From: Muricomes sp049840515
GTDB lineage: Bacteria; Bacillota; Clostridia; Lachnospirales; Lachnospiraceae
Direction of reading: 5' to 3'
Assembly: GCA_049840515.1 (NCBI GenBank)
Contig: JASGKW010000009.1
Span: forward strand, 434,001-498,000
DNA length: 64,000 nt
The notes under the pieces were generated by a model that was not told the origin of the DNA, searched no databases, and worked only from the letters and a program-made list of their open reading frames with translations. The position numbers and the translations under genes were made by a program. Positions within the stretch are counted from its first letter, which is position 1, and each line of letters starts with the position of its first letter. This document shows, one piece after another, positions 46,785 through 58,989 of the stretch.

Positions 46785-47130
46785 ATATCAAATATATAAG
46801 GAAACTATTTTTATAAGTAAGAACACAGCTATAATTGTAATAAGATTATAGATGTGCAAATAATTGGAAAGTAAGTGGCCTTTCATATAAAGCTATCCAA
46901 TGTACTATAGCAATTGATATAATAGAGGAGTGGAAACATACTTTTACAACATAGGATAAGGCAATCAGAACTATCTGCCCCGCGATTATTTTCCATTTTA
47001 TGCAAGATTAGAATAAAATTACAAATTATCGTTGACATTAAAGAATCTATTTAGTATAATAAATTCTGCACTGTTGGTGCATAATTTTATATAGTCTTGT
47101 ATGATAGATACAGGTTGTTATTCAGAATCA
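46785..47130. other. AT-rich spacer between plsC and tRNA-Ser
   Basis: I see no coding sequence in these 345 bp. The only recognisable signal is the tRNA promoter at 47032-47060. Confidence 0.6.
47032..47060 (+). promoter_or_regulatory. Promoter of tRNA-Ser
   Basis: Perfect TTGACA (47032-47037) and TATAAT (47055-47060) with a 17-base spacer. Confidence 0.85.
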
Positions 47131-47218
47131 GGAGAAATACTCAAGAGGCTGAAGAGGCGCCCCTGCTAAGGGTGTAGGTCGGGTGACCGGCGCGAGGGTT
47201 CAAATCCCTCTTTCTCCG
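47131..47218 (+). tRNA. tRNA-Ser (GCT)
   Basis: An 88-base type II tRNA with acceptor GGAGAAA/TTTCTCC, a long variable arm (TAGGTCGGGTGACCGGCG region) and anticodon loop CTGCTAA, anticodon GCT. Confidence 0.95.
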
Positions 47219-47234
47219 TTTTAACAATTTCCAG

Positions 47235-47262
47235 AACTACTGGGCAAAACCAGTAGTTTTTA
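47235..47262 (+). terminator. Terminator of tRNA-Ser
   Basis: AACTACTGG pairs with CCAGTAGTT and is followed by a T-run. Confidence 0.8.
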
Positions 47263-47368
47263 TAAATTATTCAGCTTGAATAGATTAGAGGAAAGCGTTA
47301 ATAAAAATACTAAATATAGTATGTAAAATATGTATTTGAAAAAAGTTAAAATAATATTAAAAAAACTA

Positions 47369-47398
47369 TTGACAAATACACAGAACAAATGATATTAT
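47369..47398 (+). promoter_or_regulatory. rRNA operon promoter
   Basis: TTGACA (47369-47374) and TATTAT (47393-47398), spacer 18, about 210 bp upstream of mature 16S rRNA. Confidence 0.65.
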
Positions 47399-47442
47399 AG
47401 CTAAGCTGACTCGTGAGGGACAGCAAACAACAAAAAAGAACC

Positions 47443-47466
47443 TTGATAATTAAACAATAGACAACA
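47443..47466 (+). other. 5' strand of the pre-16S processing stem
   Basis: 24 bases (TTGATAATTAAACAATAGAC and on) pair with 49166-49189 downstream of 16S with a single G-U type mismatch, forming the long stem usually cut by RNase III. Confidence 0.7.
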
Positions 47467-47608
47467 CACCCTTGAAAATTTCTAAACGAGAAAATTTTTA
47501 AGAACAGCATCGAAAGATGCACCCATCACCGGGAGGGATTCCGGTGGTAAGAACAGTATAAAGGGATAGAATTAGCTAGTAGCGATTCTTGACCGGATAC
47601 AAACACTT

Positions 47609-49146
<1,538 letters not shown>

Positions 49147-49165
49147 AAGAAAGAAGTAGAGTGTA

Positions 49166-49189
49166 TGTTGTCTATTGTTTAGTTATCAA
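49166..49189 (+). other. 3' strand of the pre-16S processing stem
   Basis: Complementary to 47443-47466. It places the end of the 16S unit before the 5S gene. Confidence 0.65.
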
Positions 49190-49353
49190 ATGCGCGAGTG
49201 CGCAGAATGAATTGCACAGCCATGAGCCAGGCTTGTCTGGACGAATGGATGGGGGATTCAGGATGCATAAGAGCCATGGCTCTATCGAGAAGAAGCGGAA
49301 GTGGATTCGAGATAGCAGGCAGGGTGCACGAGCAGAGTCAGGTAACGCAGCCT

Positions 49354-49470
49354 TTTGGTGGCGATGCGTCTGAGGGAAACACCCGTTCCCATCCCGAACA
49401 CGATGGTTAAGCCTCAGACGGCCGATGGTACTGCACTGGAGACGGTGTGGGAGAGCAGGTGGCCGCCAAA
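49354..49470 (+). rRNA. rrf: 5S ribosomal RNA, located between 16S and 23S
   Basis: About 117 bases with terminal pairing TTTGGTGGC/GCCGCCAAA and the conserved core CCCGTTCCCATCCCGAACAC, then TTAAGCC and GAGAGCAGGTGG. No 5S gene is found after 23S in this operon. Confidence 0.95.
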
Positions 49471-49997
49471 TTTAAAAAAGAAAAAGGCCCAGACGCGAAC
49501 CGCCGGTCAGAGTTTCACTAGGATTCGATATAGACGTAGGGCAAGGCGCAAGGGCATTACCGAAGCACAACCAACAATCAGCAGGGCAGTGCTGTTACCA
49601 TAGCTGGGAGTTTACCAGTGATTAGATATACGAATACAGGAATTTCTTCTTTCGTATATGTAATGACTGATAAAACAGTCAGAAGATGCGGGGCGTAAGC
49701 TTAAGCATCGGATATGTACCTTGAAAACTGCATACAAAGAGAGTTACATTACAACTGATAAGCAGTAATGTAACACGATTAAGAATATCTTCTTGGACAC
49801 CCAATGTCCAGGAGGAAGAATATCTTTAATCAAGACATCCGAGGTAATGTTATAAGAACATTAACTATTCGAAGAAAACGAAGTAAAACAATTGAACCTC
49901 CATTGAACGTAGCAGTCCAATGGGGAAGAACCTATTACCAACGCACATCACGCTAGATGTGTGTCGCTGACTCCCCAACCCGTGGGAGGAGGCAAGT
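49471..49997 (+). other. 5S-23S spacer
   Basis: No tRNA-Ile or tRNA-Ala is present. The segment 49716-49742 is complementary to 52926-52950 beyond 23S and forms the pre-23S processing stem. The rest shows several hairpins but no gene. Confidence 0.7.
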
Positions 49998-52894
<2,897 letters not shown>

Positions 52895-52966
52895 AGCATG
52901 GTGGTAGGTAAATGGATGATTGATTTCTTTGTATGTGGTTTTGAAGGTACACAATATTTTTATTAT

Positions 52967-53038
52967 TCCTCGATAGCTCAGTGGTAGAGCATTCGGCTGT
53001 TAACCGAAGGGTCGTTGGTTCAAGCCCAACTCGGGGAG
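52967..53038 (+). tRNA. tRNA-Asn (GTT)
   Basis: 72 bases, acceptor TCCTCGA/TCGGGGA, anticodon loop CTGTTAA with GTT. First tRNA after 23S. Confidence 0.95.
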
Positions 53039-53039
53039 C

Positions 53040-53071
53040 TTATAGACCGTGAGCTGACTTACGGTCTATAA
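53040..53071. repeat. Hairpin between tRNA-Asn and tRNA-Glu
   Basis: TTATAGACCGT pairs with ACGGTCTATAA across a 10-base loop with no T-run; probably a processing structure. Confidence 0.5.
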
Positions 53072-53098
53072 AAATATTATGAGATATTTATCAAAACT

Positions 53099-53170
53099 GG
53101 CTCCTTGGTCAAGCGGTTAAGACATCGCCCTTTCACGGCGGTAACACGGGTTCGATTCCCGTAGGAGTCA
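53099..53170 (+). tRNA. tRNA-Glu (TTC)
   Basis: 72 bases, acceptor GGCTCCT/AGGAGTC, anticodon loop CTTTCAC with TTC. Confidence 0.95.
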
Positions 53171-53189
53171 TTGTAAATTCATTAACAAG

Positions 53190-53367
53190 GTATAGTTAAT
53201 ATGCCGATGTGGCTCAATTCATTAAGATTGACCATGTCAATCGCAGACAGGGCGCTGATTACAAATCAGCTGCTTATGGCATAGTTAATATGCTGATGTG
53301 GCTCAATTCATTAAGATTGACCATGTCAATCGCAGGCAGGGCGCTGATTACAAATCAGCTGCTCATG
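53190..53367 (+). repeat. Two tandem 89-bp repeats derived from tRNA-Thr
   Basis: Units at 53190-53278 and 53279-53367 differ at about four positions. Each contains the leader TATAGTTAATAT and the first 17 bases of tRNA-Thr (GCCGATGTGGCTCAATT), then a foreign segment with two 7-3-7 hairpins: GATTGAC-CAT-GTCAATC and GCTGATT-ACA-AATCAGC. The second hairpin is the exact reverse complement of the tRNA-Thr anticodon arm (22 bases match). The third copy of the leader and 5' half belongs to the intact tRNA-Thr. Confidence 0.85.
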
Positions 53368-53380
53368 GTATAGTTAATAT

Positions 53381-53453
53381 GCCGATGTGGCTCAATTGGC
53401 AGAGCAGCTGATTTGTAATCAGCAGGTTATCGGTTCGAGTCCGATCATCGGCT
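53381..53453 (+). tRNA. tRNA-Thr (TGT)
   Basis: 73 bases, acceptor GCCGATG/CATCGGC, anticodon loop TTTGTAA with TGT. It follows two 89-bp repeats that copy its 5' half. Confidence 0.95.
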
Positions 53454-53482
53454 TTGTTCCTTATATGGGACATAATACATGT

Positions 53483-53556
53483 GGACCTTTAGCTCAGCTG
53501 GTTAGAGCAATCGGCTCATAACCGATCGGTCCTGGGTTCGAGTCCCCGAAGGTCCA
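53483..53556 (+). tRNA. tRNA with CAT anticodon (Met or Ile2)
   Basis: 74 bases, acceptor GGACCTT/AAGGTCC, anticodon loop CTCATAA. Elongator Met is the default call. A tRNA-Ile2 whose C34 is modified by TilS has the same anticodon and cannot be excluded by eye. Confidence 0.85.
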
Positions 53557-53579
53557 CTTTTTTAAATAATTTATAGTAA

Positions 53580-53653
53580 GGCCCAGTGGCTCAGTTGGTT
53601 AGAGCGCCGCCCTGTCACGGCGGAGGTCGAGAGTTCGAGTCTCTTCTGGGTCG
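53580..53653 (+). tRNA. tRNA-Asp (GTC)
   Basis: 74 bases, acceptor GGCCCAG/CTGGGTC, anticodon loop CTGTCAC with GTC. Confidence 0.95.
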
Positions 53654-53709
53654 TTGACATTAGAGAAGAAAAGATGTATAATTTTCTCTGATGGACAATC
53701 AAATATTAT

Positions 53710-53782
53710 GGGATCTTAGCTCAGCTGGGAGAGCATCTGCCTTACAAGCAGAGGGTCATAGGTTCGAGCCCTATAGGTCCCA
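53710..53782 (+). tRNA. tRNA-Val (TAC)
   Basis: 73 bases, acceptor GGGATCT/AGGTCCC, anticodon loop CTTACAA with TAC. Confidence 0.95.
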
Positions 53783-53790
53783 TATATTAT

Positions 53791-53876
53791 GCCGCAGTGG
53801 CGGAACTGGCAGACGCCCGGGACTTAAAATCCCGTGGGTAGTGATACCCGTACCGGTTCGATTCCGGTCTGCGGCA
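53791..53876 (+). tRNA. tRNA-Leu (TAA), integration target
   Basis: 86-base type II tRNA, acceptor GCCGCAG/CTGCGGC, anticodon loop CTTAAAA with TAA. Its last 21 bases are the attachment-site core of the island that follows. Confidence 0.95.
53856..53876 (+). repeat. attL: tRNA-Leu 3' end
   Basis: GTTCGATTCCGGTCTGCGGC plus A. An exact copy lies at 63634-63654 and a slightly changed copy at 59720-59740. Confidence 0.85.
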
Positions 53877-53884
53877 GTTGTGTG

Positions 53885-53929
53885 AAGTGTTTCAATCCCT
53901 TGTAGAATCAGGGTTTGGAGCACTTTTTG
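53885..53929 (+). terminator. Element-borne terminator directly after tRNA-Leu
   Basis: AAGTG-TTCAA-CCCT (53885-53900) pairs with AGGG-TTGGA-CACTT (910-925 region) and runs into TTTTT. It lies inside the element and replaces the tRNA operon's own terminator, now found past attR at 63661-63690. Confidence 0.6.
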
Positions 53930-53942
53930 TTTTGATAAAAAG

Positions 53943-53960
53943 TTGTACAAAATTGTACAG
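53943..53960. promoter_or_regulatory. TGTACAA palindrome, probable integrase arm site
   Basis: TGTACAA-AA-TTGTACA lies between attL and the integrase stop. TTGTACA direct repeats recur at the right ends of both elements (about 59643-59662 and 63555-63575), a layout expected of recombinase or Xis binding sites. Confidence 0.45.
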
Positions 53961-53976
53961 CCTGCAAATACGCTAG

Positions 53977-55218
53977 TTATGTTAGTACTTTTGCCATTTG
54001 AGAGCTATCCATTTTATTTACACGTTGTCCTATGTAGTGTTCCGTCATGGAAAGTGTAGAGTGTCCTAAAAGTGGCTGAATATCAATTGCCTTTACTCCG
54101 GCATCATAGAGCATGGATGCACCTGTAAATCTTATTTTATGACTTGATAGATATGAAATTCCTACGGCTGCACAATATTTCTTTAGGCGACGGTTGAAAG
54201 AATCTGTAGTCAAGGGTCTGCCCTCATGCATGAAAAGAAATTTACCGTTTGGATTTAGGTCTTTCATTTTTTTTAGGATGCTTACTCCTTCATCTGAAAT
54301 AGTCTCTGTTCTTATACTGTAATTAGGATTTCCTTTTGGGTCTTTCAGCACCCTGCATGGACTACTTAAAGTCATATCATCTTGTAACATTCTCTCTTCC
54401 ACAAGCTGATGTTCTATTCGGACTTTATGCCCATCATCAATATCCCAAGATAGTCCTTTAATCTCCCCTATCCTAAAGATGCCATAGAACGCCAATATAA
54501 TCGCTAAGACATAGGCATCTTGTTCTAGTGTTTTAAGATAAAGAAGTAGCCTTTTACGCTCTTCAAGGGTATAAGCCTTTTTCTTTGCAGAAGGAAGTTT
54601 GAAATTCAATGTGTTGAGTGGTATGGATGTAATAGGATTGTAAGGAATAATTTCCTCTAGTACTGCATGACGAAAAATATTGTTCAATAAGGATTTTCTA
54701 TTATTAAAATCTTTTCTTGTAATCAATCCTTTTCCAGTCCACTTTTGAAATAATTTCAGCAGATGCTTTGGCCTGATTTCCGCTATTTGCATAAGCGCAA
54801 TTTCCGAATCAGCCAGGTGACGTCTCCATACCCCCATATCTTCCTCAATTGTTTTACCTGAAACTATTTTTGTCTCCGAGCGTTGTTGAACCCATTTCTT
54901 GTAAACACTTTCTAAGGTGTTATTGAAGTAGAAATTAAAAAGTTTTTCGATTAGTGCATCCTCGGATGGAGCAATAAATTGTGGGTCATAAGATTTTATC
55001 CTACCATCCTTACAGGCATAAAATTCCTTTCTTTTCTTATCCTTGAAATGAATCTCAAAGACAAGTTTCTTTTTCTTTTTTGTAAGCATAATTTCATATT
55101 GTGCCATCTCTGATGAACTCAATATATCATTTTCTATCAAAATCTGCAAGCTTTGGATAGCGTGATATAACTTGACCTGTTCTTTTGTGAGATGAATATT
55201 GCGATTGTATATTGGCAT
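53977..55218 (-). CDS. int: Tyrosine recombinase/integrase
   Basis: The 413-residue protein has an N-terminal arm-binding region (about 1-100), a core-binding SAM-like domain (about 110-200) and a C-terminal catalytic domain. The catalytic set is visible: Arg in FYGIFRIGEIKGLSW, HxxR in SSHKIRFTGASML, His in LLGHSTLSMTEHYIG and the nucleophile Tyr in EHYIG. It is placed next to attL and reads toward it, as expected for site-specific insertion at tRNA-Leu. The ATG at 55218 follows AATGGAAAGGA. Confidence 0.95.
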   Translation of the reverse strand: MPIYNRNIHLTKEQVKLYHAIQSLQILIENDILSSSEMAQYEIMLTKKKKKLVFEIHFKDKKRKEFYACKDGRIKSYDPQFIAPSEDALIEKLFNFYFNNTLESVYKKWVQQRSETKIVSGKTIEEDMGVWRRHLADSEIALMQIAEIRPKHLLKLFQKWTGKGLITRKDFNNRKSLLNNIFRHAVLEEIIPYNPITSIPLNTLNFKLPSAKKKAYTLEERKRLLLYLKTLEQDAYVLAIILAFYGIFRIGEIKGLSWDIDDGHKVRIEHQLVEERMLQDDMTLSSPCRVLKDPKGNPNYSIRTETISDEGVSILKKMKDLNPNGKFLFMHEGRPLTTDSFNRRLKKYCAAVGISYLSSHKIRFTGASMLYDAGVKAIDIQPLLGHSTLSMTEHYIGQRVNKMDSSQMAKVLT

Positions 55219-55275
55219 ATCACGCTTGTCCTTTCCATTAGATTTTATTACTTTTCAAAAAGCCGTTTATAGAAT

Positions 55276-55380
55276 TTAGAGTTTTATAAGAGCCTTAGTA
55301 ATTACATAAATCTTTCGTTTCAATCCCTTTTGTTCAGCCGGGACGATTGCTGAAAATAGTTCTTTACCCTGATTTAGCAT
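55276..55380 (-). CDS. 34-residue basic protein coupled to the Rep/MobT gene
   Basis: The ORF starts with an ATG that overlaps the Rep/MobT stop (ATGCTAA), so translation may be coupled. It reads MLNQGKELFSAIVPAEQKGL then KRKIYVITKALIKL. It is small and basic and lies where excision factors are often found, between the mobilisation gene and the integrase. No recognisable domain; could be chance. Confidence 0.4.
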   Translation of the reverse strand: MLNQGKELFSAIVPAEQKGLKRKIYVITKALIKL

Positions 55381-56690
55381 TTTTCTTCTGCACCTTCTTT
55401 TACCTCCATTTTTTCAATTTGCATTTCTGCTATTCCTTTTGATTTTACTTTCATTTTTGCTATCATCTGAGTTTCAAGTTCTACGGCTTTCCTCAACTCT
55501 TCATTTGGTTTAGCGTTGTTTATGGCATCAATCAAATCGGTTCTGCCTTTTTGATAATCATGCACCAGTAATGTTTTGGCAGTTGGTGCAACCTGCCTTA
55601 TTATCCAGTTATATTTTGCATCCAAATCAAAGGGTTTGGGGTTTGTTGCTATTCTGATATTGCGAGTCCTGCCATAACAGAAACGTTCCCATATTGGGTC
55701 AAGTTCCCACTCGTTTTTGGGCTGGTTTTTATCTTCTACCACAAAATAGAGATAATGGTTTAAGATTCCAAAAATAATTTCATCTAAAATTTCGTCTTCA
55801 GCACACTCACCATGATGCACATTTGTTATAAGCTCCTCGACCGTCCTTTCAGCACGTTCATCAGAAAGGCGAATCTCAAGGCGGTTCTTTATAGGTGCAT
55901 CTTCAAGAGGTACACCTTTAGTTATGTACTGTTCATAATCTTTTTCATACATACAAATATAGATTGCACTGCTTCGCTTTCCGATATATAGCGTTCTGCC
56001 CAGACCGAGTTTTCCATCTAACTCCTCATAATAATTAGTTTCCCCACTCTCACGGTAATCAAATGACTTACAACGTGTTACAAATTCGCCGGTCTTACAT
56101 TTTTTATACAGATACTCAATATTCAGGATGCCATCAGAGTCATTGATCGCTAAATCAAGTCTTTTCCACTTCACATCCTGATTCCACAGGGTAGCCAAAA
56201 AATTAATCCATGTGTATCCATGATACTCTAAATGAATCTCGTATTGCCTACAGGCTTGTCCTTTAAATTCAAGAATGATTCCCATTTTTTCATCATCGGA
56301 GTAAGACAAGAATATATTTCCGAAAGAGTATACATGTTCGTAGTTGTGCCATCTGTGCTTCTCTTTGCGGAAAAATTTAAAGGGAATCTCTAAAATGTCA
56401 TGTGCTATCTGTTCCATGCTATCCATCCCGGTTACAGGGAAACGAACCCTTAAATAATCTACTATTACAGTCACAAGGTTCTCTGGGTCTAACTGTTTTA
56501 ATACAGCGCGGATTTCCTTGTACATCTTTCTCTTTAATGGCTTCTTCCCTGTTATAAGTTGATTGTAATACCGTCGGCTTATTCCTAGACACTCCGCAAT
56601 TTGCTTTTGAGTTAGGTTTTGGGTTTTTCGTTGTTCTTCTACTTTGGTACACCATTTTTCATGCCATATGGAACGCTTTTCTTTACTCAA
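55374..56690 (-). CDS. Rep_trans/MobT-like replication initiation or relaxase protein
   Basis: The 438-residue protein has an N-terminal XRE-like helix-turn-helix (about 18-60: NLTQKQIAECLGISRRYYNQ) and a Rep_trans domain (about 75-330) with VTVIVDYLRVRFP, KRLDLAINDSDG and GRTLYIGKRSSAIYICMYEK, then NRLEIRL. This is the architecture of MobT relaxases (Tn916 Orf20, ICEBs1 NicK relatives) and of pT181-type Rep proteins. The start is TTG at 56690, after GAAGGAGGT. An ICEBs1-like inverted repeat lies 277 bp upstream. The C-terminus is Lys/Glu-rich. Relaxase for mobilisation is the likely role; autonomous rolling-circle replication is also possible. Confidence 0.8.
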   Translation of the reverse strand: MSKEKRSIWHEKWCTKVEEQRKTQNLTQKQIAECLGISRRYYNQLITGKKPLKRKMYKEIRAVLKQLDPENLVTVIVDYLRVRFPVTGMDSMEQIAHDILEIPFKFFRKEKHRWHNYEHVYSFGNIFLSYSDDEKMGIILEFKGQACRQYEIHLEYHGYTWINFLATLWNQDVKWKRLDLAINDSDGILNIEYLYKKCKTGEFVTRCKSFDYRESGETNYYEELDGKLGLGRTLYIGKRSSAIYICMYEKDYEQYITKGVPLEDAPIKNRLEIRLSDERAERTVEELITNVHHGECAEDEILDEIIFGILNHYLYFVVEDKNQPKNEWELDPIWERFCYGRTRNIRIATNPKPFDLDAKYNWIIRQVAPTAKTLLVHDYQKGRTDLIDAINNAKPNEELRKAVELETQMIAKMKVKSKGIAEMQIEKMEVKEGAEEKC

Positions 56691-56884
56691 TTGCTACTTT
56701 ACCTCCTTCGCAAAAAGTTATCTAAATGGTACGTTTGCCCAGCCAACCCACCGCCCTATAGGAACCGTTGCTCTGGGCATTCGCTTTGCGAAACACTAAA
56801 TAGCACAAAAGCTACAGACAAGAAAATTTGCTATATCTTTCGTTTTTAGGGTCTCCAACGAACTACTTCATTCCTATTGTGAGA

Positions 56885-56907
56885 AAAAAGAGAACTGTTC
56901 TCTTTTT
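56885..56907. terminator. Bidirectional hairpin upstream of Rep/MobT
   Basis: AAAAAGAGAA-CTG-TTCTCTTTTT, perfect. Probably insulates the Rep/MobT gene from upstream transcription. Confidence 0.6.
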
Positions 56908-56966
56908 GGAAAATGGCAACAGCCCAGTTATTTTAACGGCTAGGAGAGGATTAGACTATATTTTCT

Positions 56967-56990
56967 ACCCCCGTATTACTCAACGGGGGT
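56967..56990. other. oriT-like 24-bp inverted repeat
   Basis: ACCCCCGT-N8-ACGGGGGT, 24 bp with 8-base perfect arms. From memory, the ICEBs1 oriT is a 24-bp repeat with ACCCCC and GGGGGT ends cut by NicK. Two further GC-rich hairpins follow: CCAGCGGTG-CAAG-CACCGCTGG (56994-57015) and GGGCGGA/TCCGCCC (57021-57055). Confidence 0.55.
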
Positions 56991-57040
56991 AAACCAGCGG
57001 TGCAAGCACCGCTGGTAGCAGGGCGGAGAAACTCCCCTGC

Positions 57041-57301
57041 TCATACGTTCCGCCCGCAGTGGATTCCCTCCGCCCTGCTTTGGCAGTGTTTCATTCTAAC
57101 TCCATAGTTATTTAACGAAAATGATGCCTGCATGAGTAACTCGGACATTGAAAGAGTGCTGCACATAAGCCATGCTGTTTTTAGTTCAGGAAAATCGGTC
57201 AAGTCACAATCAGCAAGCATCTCATTGGCCTTCCTAATCTCGTTATACCCTATTCTTAGGTGCGATATAATTTCCTTCAAATCTTCTCGTGTTGATTTCA
57301 T
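57041..57301 (-). CDS. Small hypothetical protein of element 1
   Basis: The 86-residue protein starts MKSTREDLKEIISHLRIGYN with AAAGGACAGG upstream. It is mainly helical and has no signal peptide. I do not recognise the family. It is upstream of the oriT-like region on the same strand as Rep/MobT. Confidence 0.55.
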   Translation of the reverse strand: MKSTREDLKEIISHLRIGYNEIRKANEMLADCDLTDFPELKTAWLMCSTLSMSELLMQASFSLNNYGVRMKHCQSRAEGIHCGRNV

Positions 57302-57634
57302 TTGATTACCTGTCCTTTCCGTAATTTTGGGTGTTAACTTAATGACAACGTTTTACTTACTTATATTGCCATAGGGTCATTGTTCATATGATTCTCTTCT
57401 TCTACTTGTTCTCTTGTTAATGTAACTGCATATTTTCTAACGTTCTCCTGGCATTCCGATAAGTTGGAGATATAATATATTTAAACATGACTTTTATTAT
57501 ATATACAAATACTAATCACATTTAAATATATAATATGTTCAGTGTTTGGAAATGTCAATAGAAAATCATAAAATAATTGACAAATATATGTATAAGTAAT
57601 ACAATTTTAATAAAATAATATTGGAGGTGTTAGT
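57302..57634. other. Spacer with a promoter and a possible ORF remnant
   Basis: About 330 AT-rich bases. A minus-strand frame at 57361-57480 encodes ECQENVRKYAVTLTREQVEE and NHMNNDPMAI without a usable start codon, likely a decayed gene end. The divergent regulator promoter is at 57577-57605. Confidence 0.4.
57577..57605 (+). promoter_or_regulatory. Promoter of the XRE regulator
   Basis: TTGACA (57577-57582) and TACAAT (57600-57605), spacer 17. Confidence 0.7.
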
Positions 57635-58171
57635 GTGATAGAAAATTTTGGTAAAAACGTAGCACGTTTAAGAAAAGAGAGGGATATGACACAGACTGAA
57701 TTAGCTAAGGCAATTGGCGTTAATAAACAAACGATTTCTAACATTGAAAAGGGAGAAGGATATCCAACATTCAATAACCTTGAAAAAATAAGTCAGGTTC
57801 TAAAGGCAACACCGATTGAGTTGTTTGGAACGCTGAAAGAGATTGCTTTACAAGATACGTCAGAAATTATGGATAGGATTGATAGATATAGTAATAAAAT
57901 TCAGGAAATATTGCAGGCACAAGCCTTTCTTGAAGATATTATGTATGATGATGAGGTTAAAAACACAATGGAAATGGTCGCAATGTTATACAATATGTTT
58001 CATCAACCGATTATGAAGGATGAAGAGGGAGCCTCTATACTTGATGATAAGACGGGAGAGGCTCGAATGGGCAGAAGTCAGTTTGAGAAAATCCCATTTG
58101 AGAAAATAAAAGATGCTGCAGCACAGTTGTCTTTTATTATAAATAATTGTCAGCAGGTAGATAATAAATAA
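57635..58171 (+). CDS. XRE-family regulator of element 1
   Basis: The 178-residue protein has an N-terminal helix-turn-helix (RLRKERDMTQTELAKAIGVN and KQTISNIEKGEGYPTFNNLE) and a helical C-terminal part (about 75-178) of unknown type. The start is GTG at 57635 after GGAGGTG. It is divergent from the mobilisation genes and is likely the element's repressor. Confidence 0.85.
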   Translation: MIENFGKNVARLRKERDMTQTELAKAIGVNKQTISNIEKGEGYPTFNNLEKISQVLKATPIELFGTLKEIALQDTSEIMDRIDRYSNKIQEILQAQAFLEDIMYDDEVKNTMEMVAMLYNMFHQPIMKDEEGASILDDKTGEARMGRSQFEKIPFEKIKDAAAQLSFIINNCQQVDNK

Positions 58172-58369
58172 AGTTTAAACAGGAGGAATTGTAAGGTTTG
58201 TGATCTTTCAAGTCCTCTCTTTATAATGTTGTTTGGCTATATCCGCTCCGTAAAGGACTGCCCTACGATGTATCGGCTTTGTCTTGTTCCTTTACCTAAC
58301 TGCTTACATTATGCCAGCAAAACATAGTGATAGCAACCTGAACACAAAAGTTACTTGCACATGAGTTAA

Positions 58370-58519
58370 ATGGTAACCTACCATCTATTCCGGACAATCA
58401 AAAAAAGTTGCTCAAGATGCGGACAAGGATTTGTAAAGCAAATAATGAGCGTAAATAAGTACATTGCAAAAAGGGCTACGTCAATACAGCAAAGTTTTGA
58501 TAGTAGTCATTTTTGTTGA
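58370..58519 (+). CDS. Possible 49-residue Cys-containing protein
   Basis: The ORF reads MVTYHLFRTIKKSCSRCGQG, then FVKQIMSVNKYIAKRATSIQ and QSFDSSHFC. It contains one CxxC (CSRCG). No good ribosome site is visible. The 380-bp interval 58172-58554 holds nothing else that I can support. Confidence 0.25.
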   Translation: MVTYHLFRTIKKSCSRCGQGFVKQIMSVNKYIAKRATSIQQSFDSSHFC

Positions 58520-58554
58520 AATTATTTCACTAAATATCACTAGAATCATTGTTT

Positions 58555-58878
58555 TTACATCACATAGGGATTGTCAAGCCATATTTCACTGTAACCTTTA
58601 GCAATCATAAATTGTCTATATTTATGCAGAATAGTCCCATCTTTTAAAGGCTTACCGTCCAATATTTCTTCTTCTTGAGCATCATAAATATAGATATCAT
58701 CGGGAAGAAAATCAACTTGAGACAATTCTATTTTTGTAGAATCATGAAAATATACGGTGATAAAATTGAGTCCGTGTACCCTGATGAAATGTACTGGTTT
58801 AGCATAGGGGTAAATAATTTTTAATACAATATAAAGTTCACGTTCGGTCATATGTTCTGACATTTCTTTAAAATCCAT
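58555..58878 (-). CDS. Hypothetical protein of element 1
   Basis: The 107-residue protein (start MDFKEMSEHMTERELYIVLK at 58878, AAAGGA upstream) is acidic with no signal peptide. The pattern FIRVHGLNFITVYFHDSTKI suggests an alpha/beta fold. Family not recognised. Confidence 0.55.
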   Translation of the reverse strand: MDFKEMSEHMTERELYIVLKIIYPYAKPVHFIRVHGLNFITVYFHDSTKIELSQVDFLPDDIYIYDAQEEEILDGKPLKDGTILHKYRQFMIAKGYSEIWLDNPYVM

Positions 58879-58989
58879 AATAAATCCTTTCAATCATACA
58901 ATATTCTTAATTCTTATAATAACATAATTGCTTCTATTTTGGAATCAGAAATACTTCCATTTTGGATATACTTATCGTGAGGTGACAAT

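Noticed and set aside
49471..49997. tRNA genes in the rRNA spacer
   Set aside because: No cloverleaf could be built; the spacer holds only processing stems.
53190..53367. Two extra tRNA genes in the 89-bp repeats
   Set aside because: Only the 5' half of tRNA-Thr is present and the anticodon arm is inverted, so no cloverleaf can form.
56967..56990. Rho-independent terminator upstream of Rep/MobT
   Set aside because: The GC-rich hairpin has no T-run on either strand; an oriT-like role fits better.
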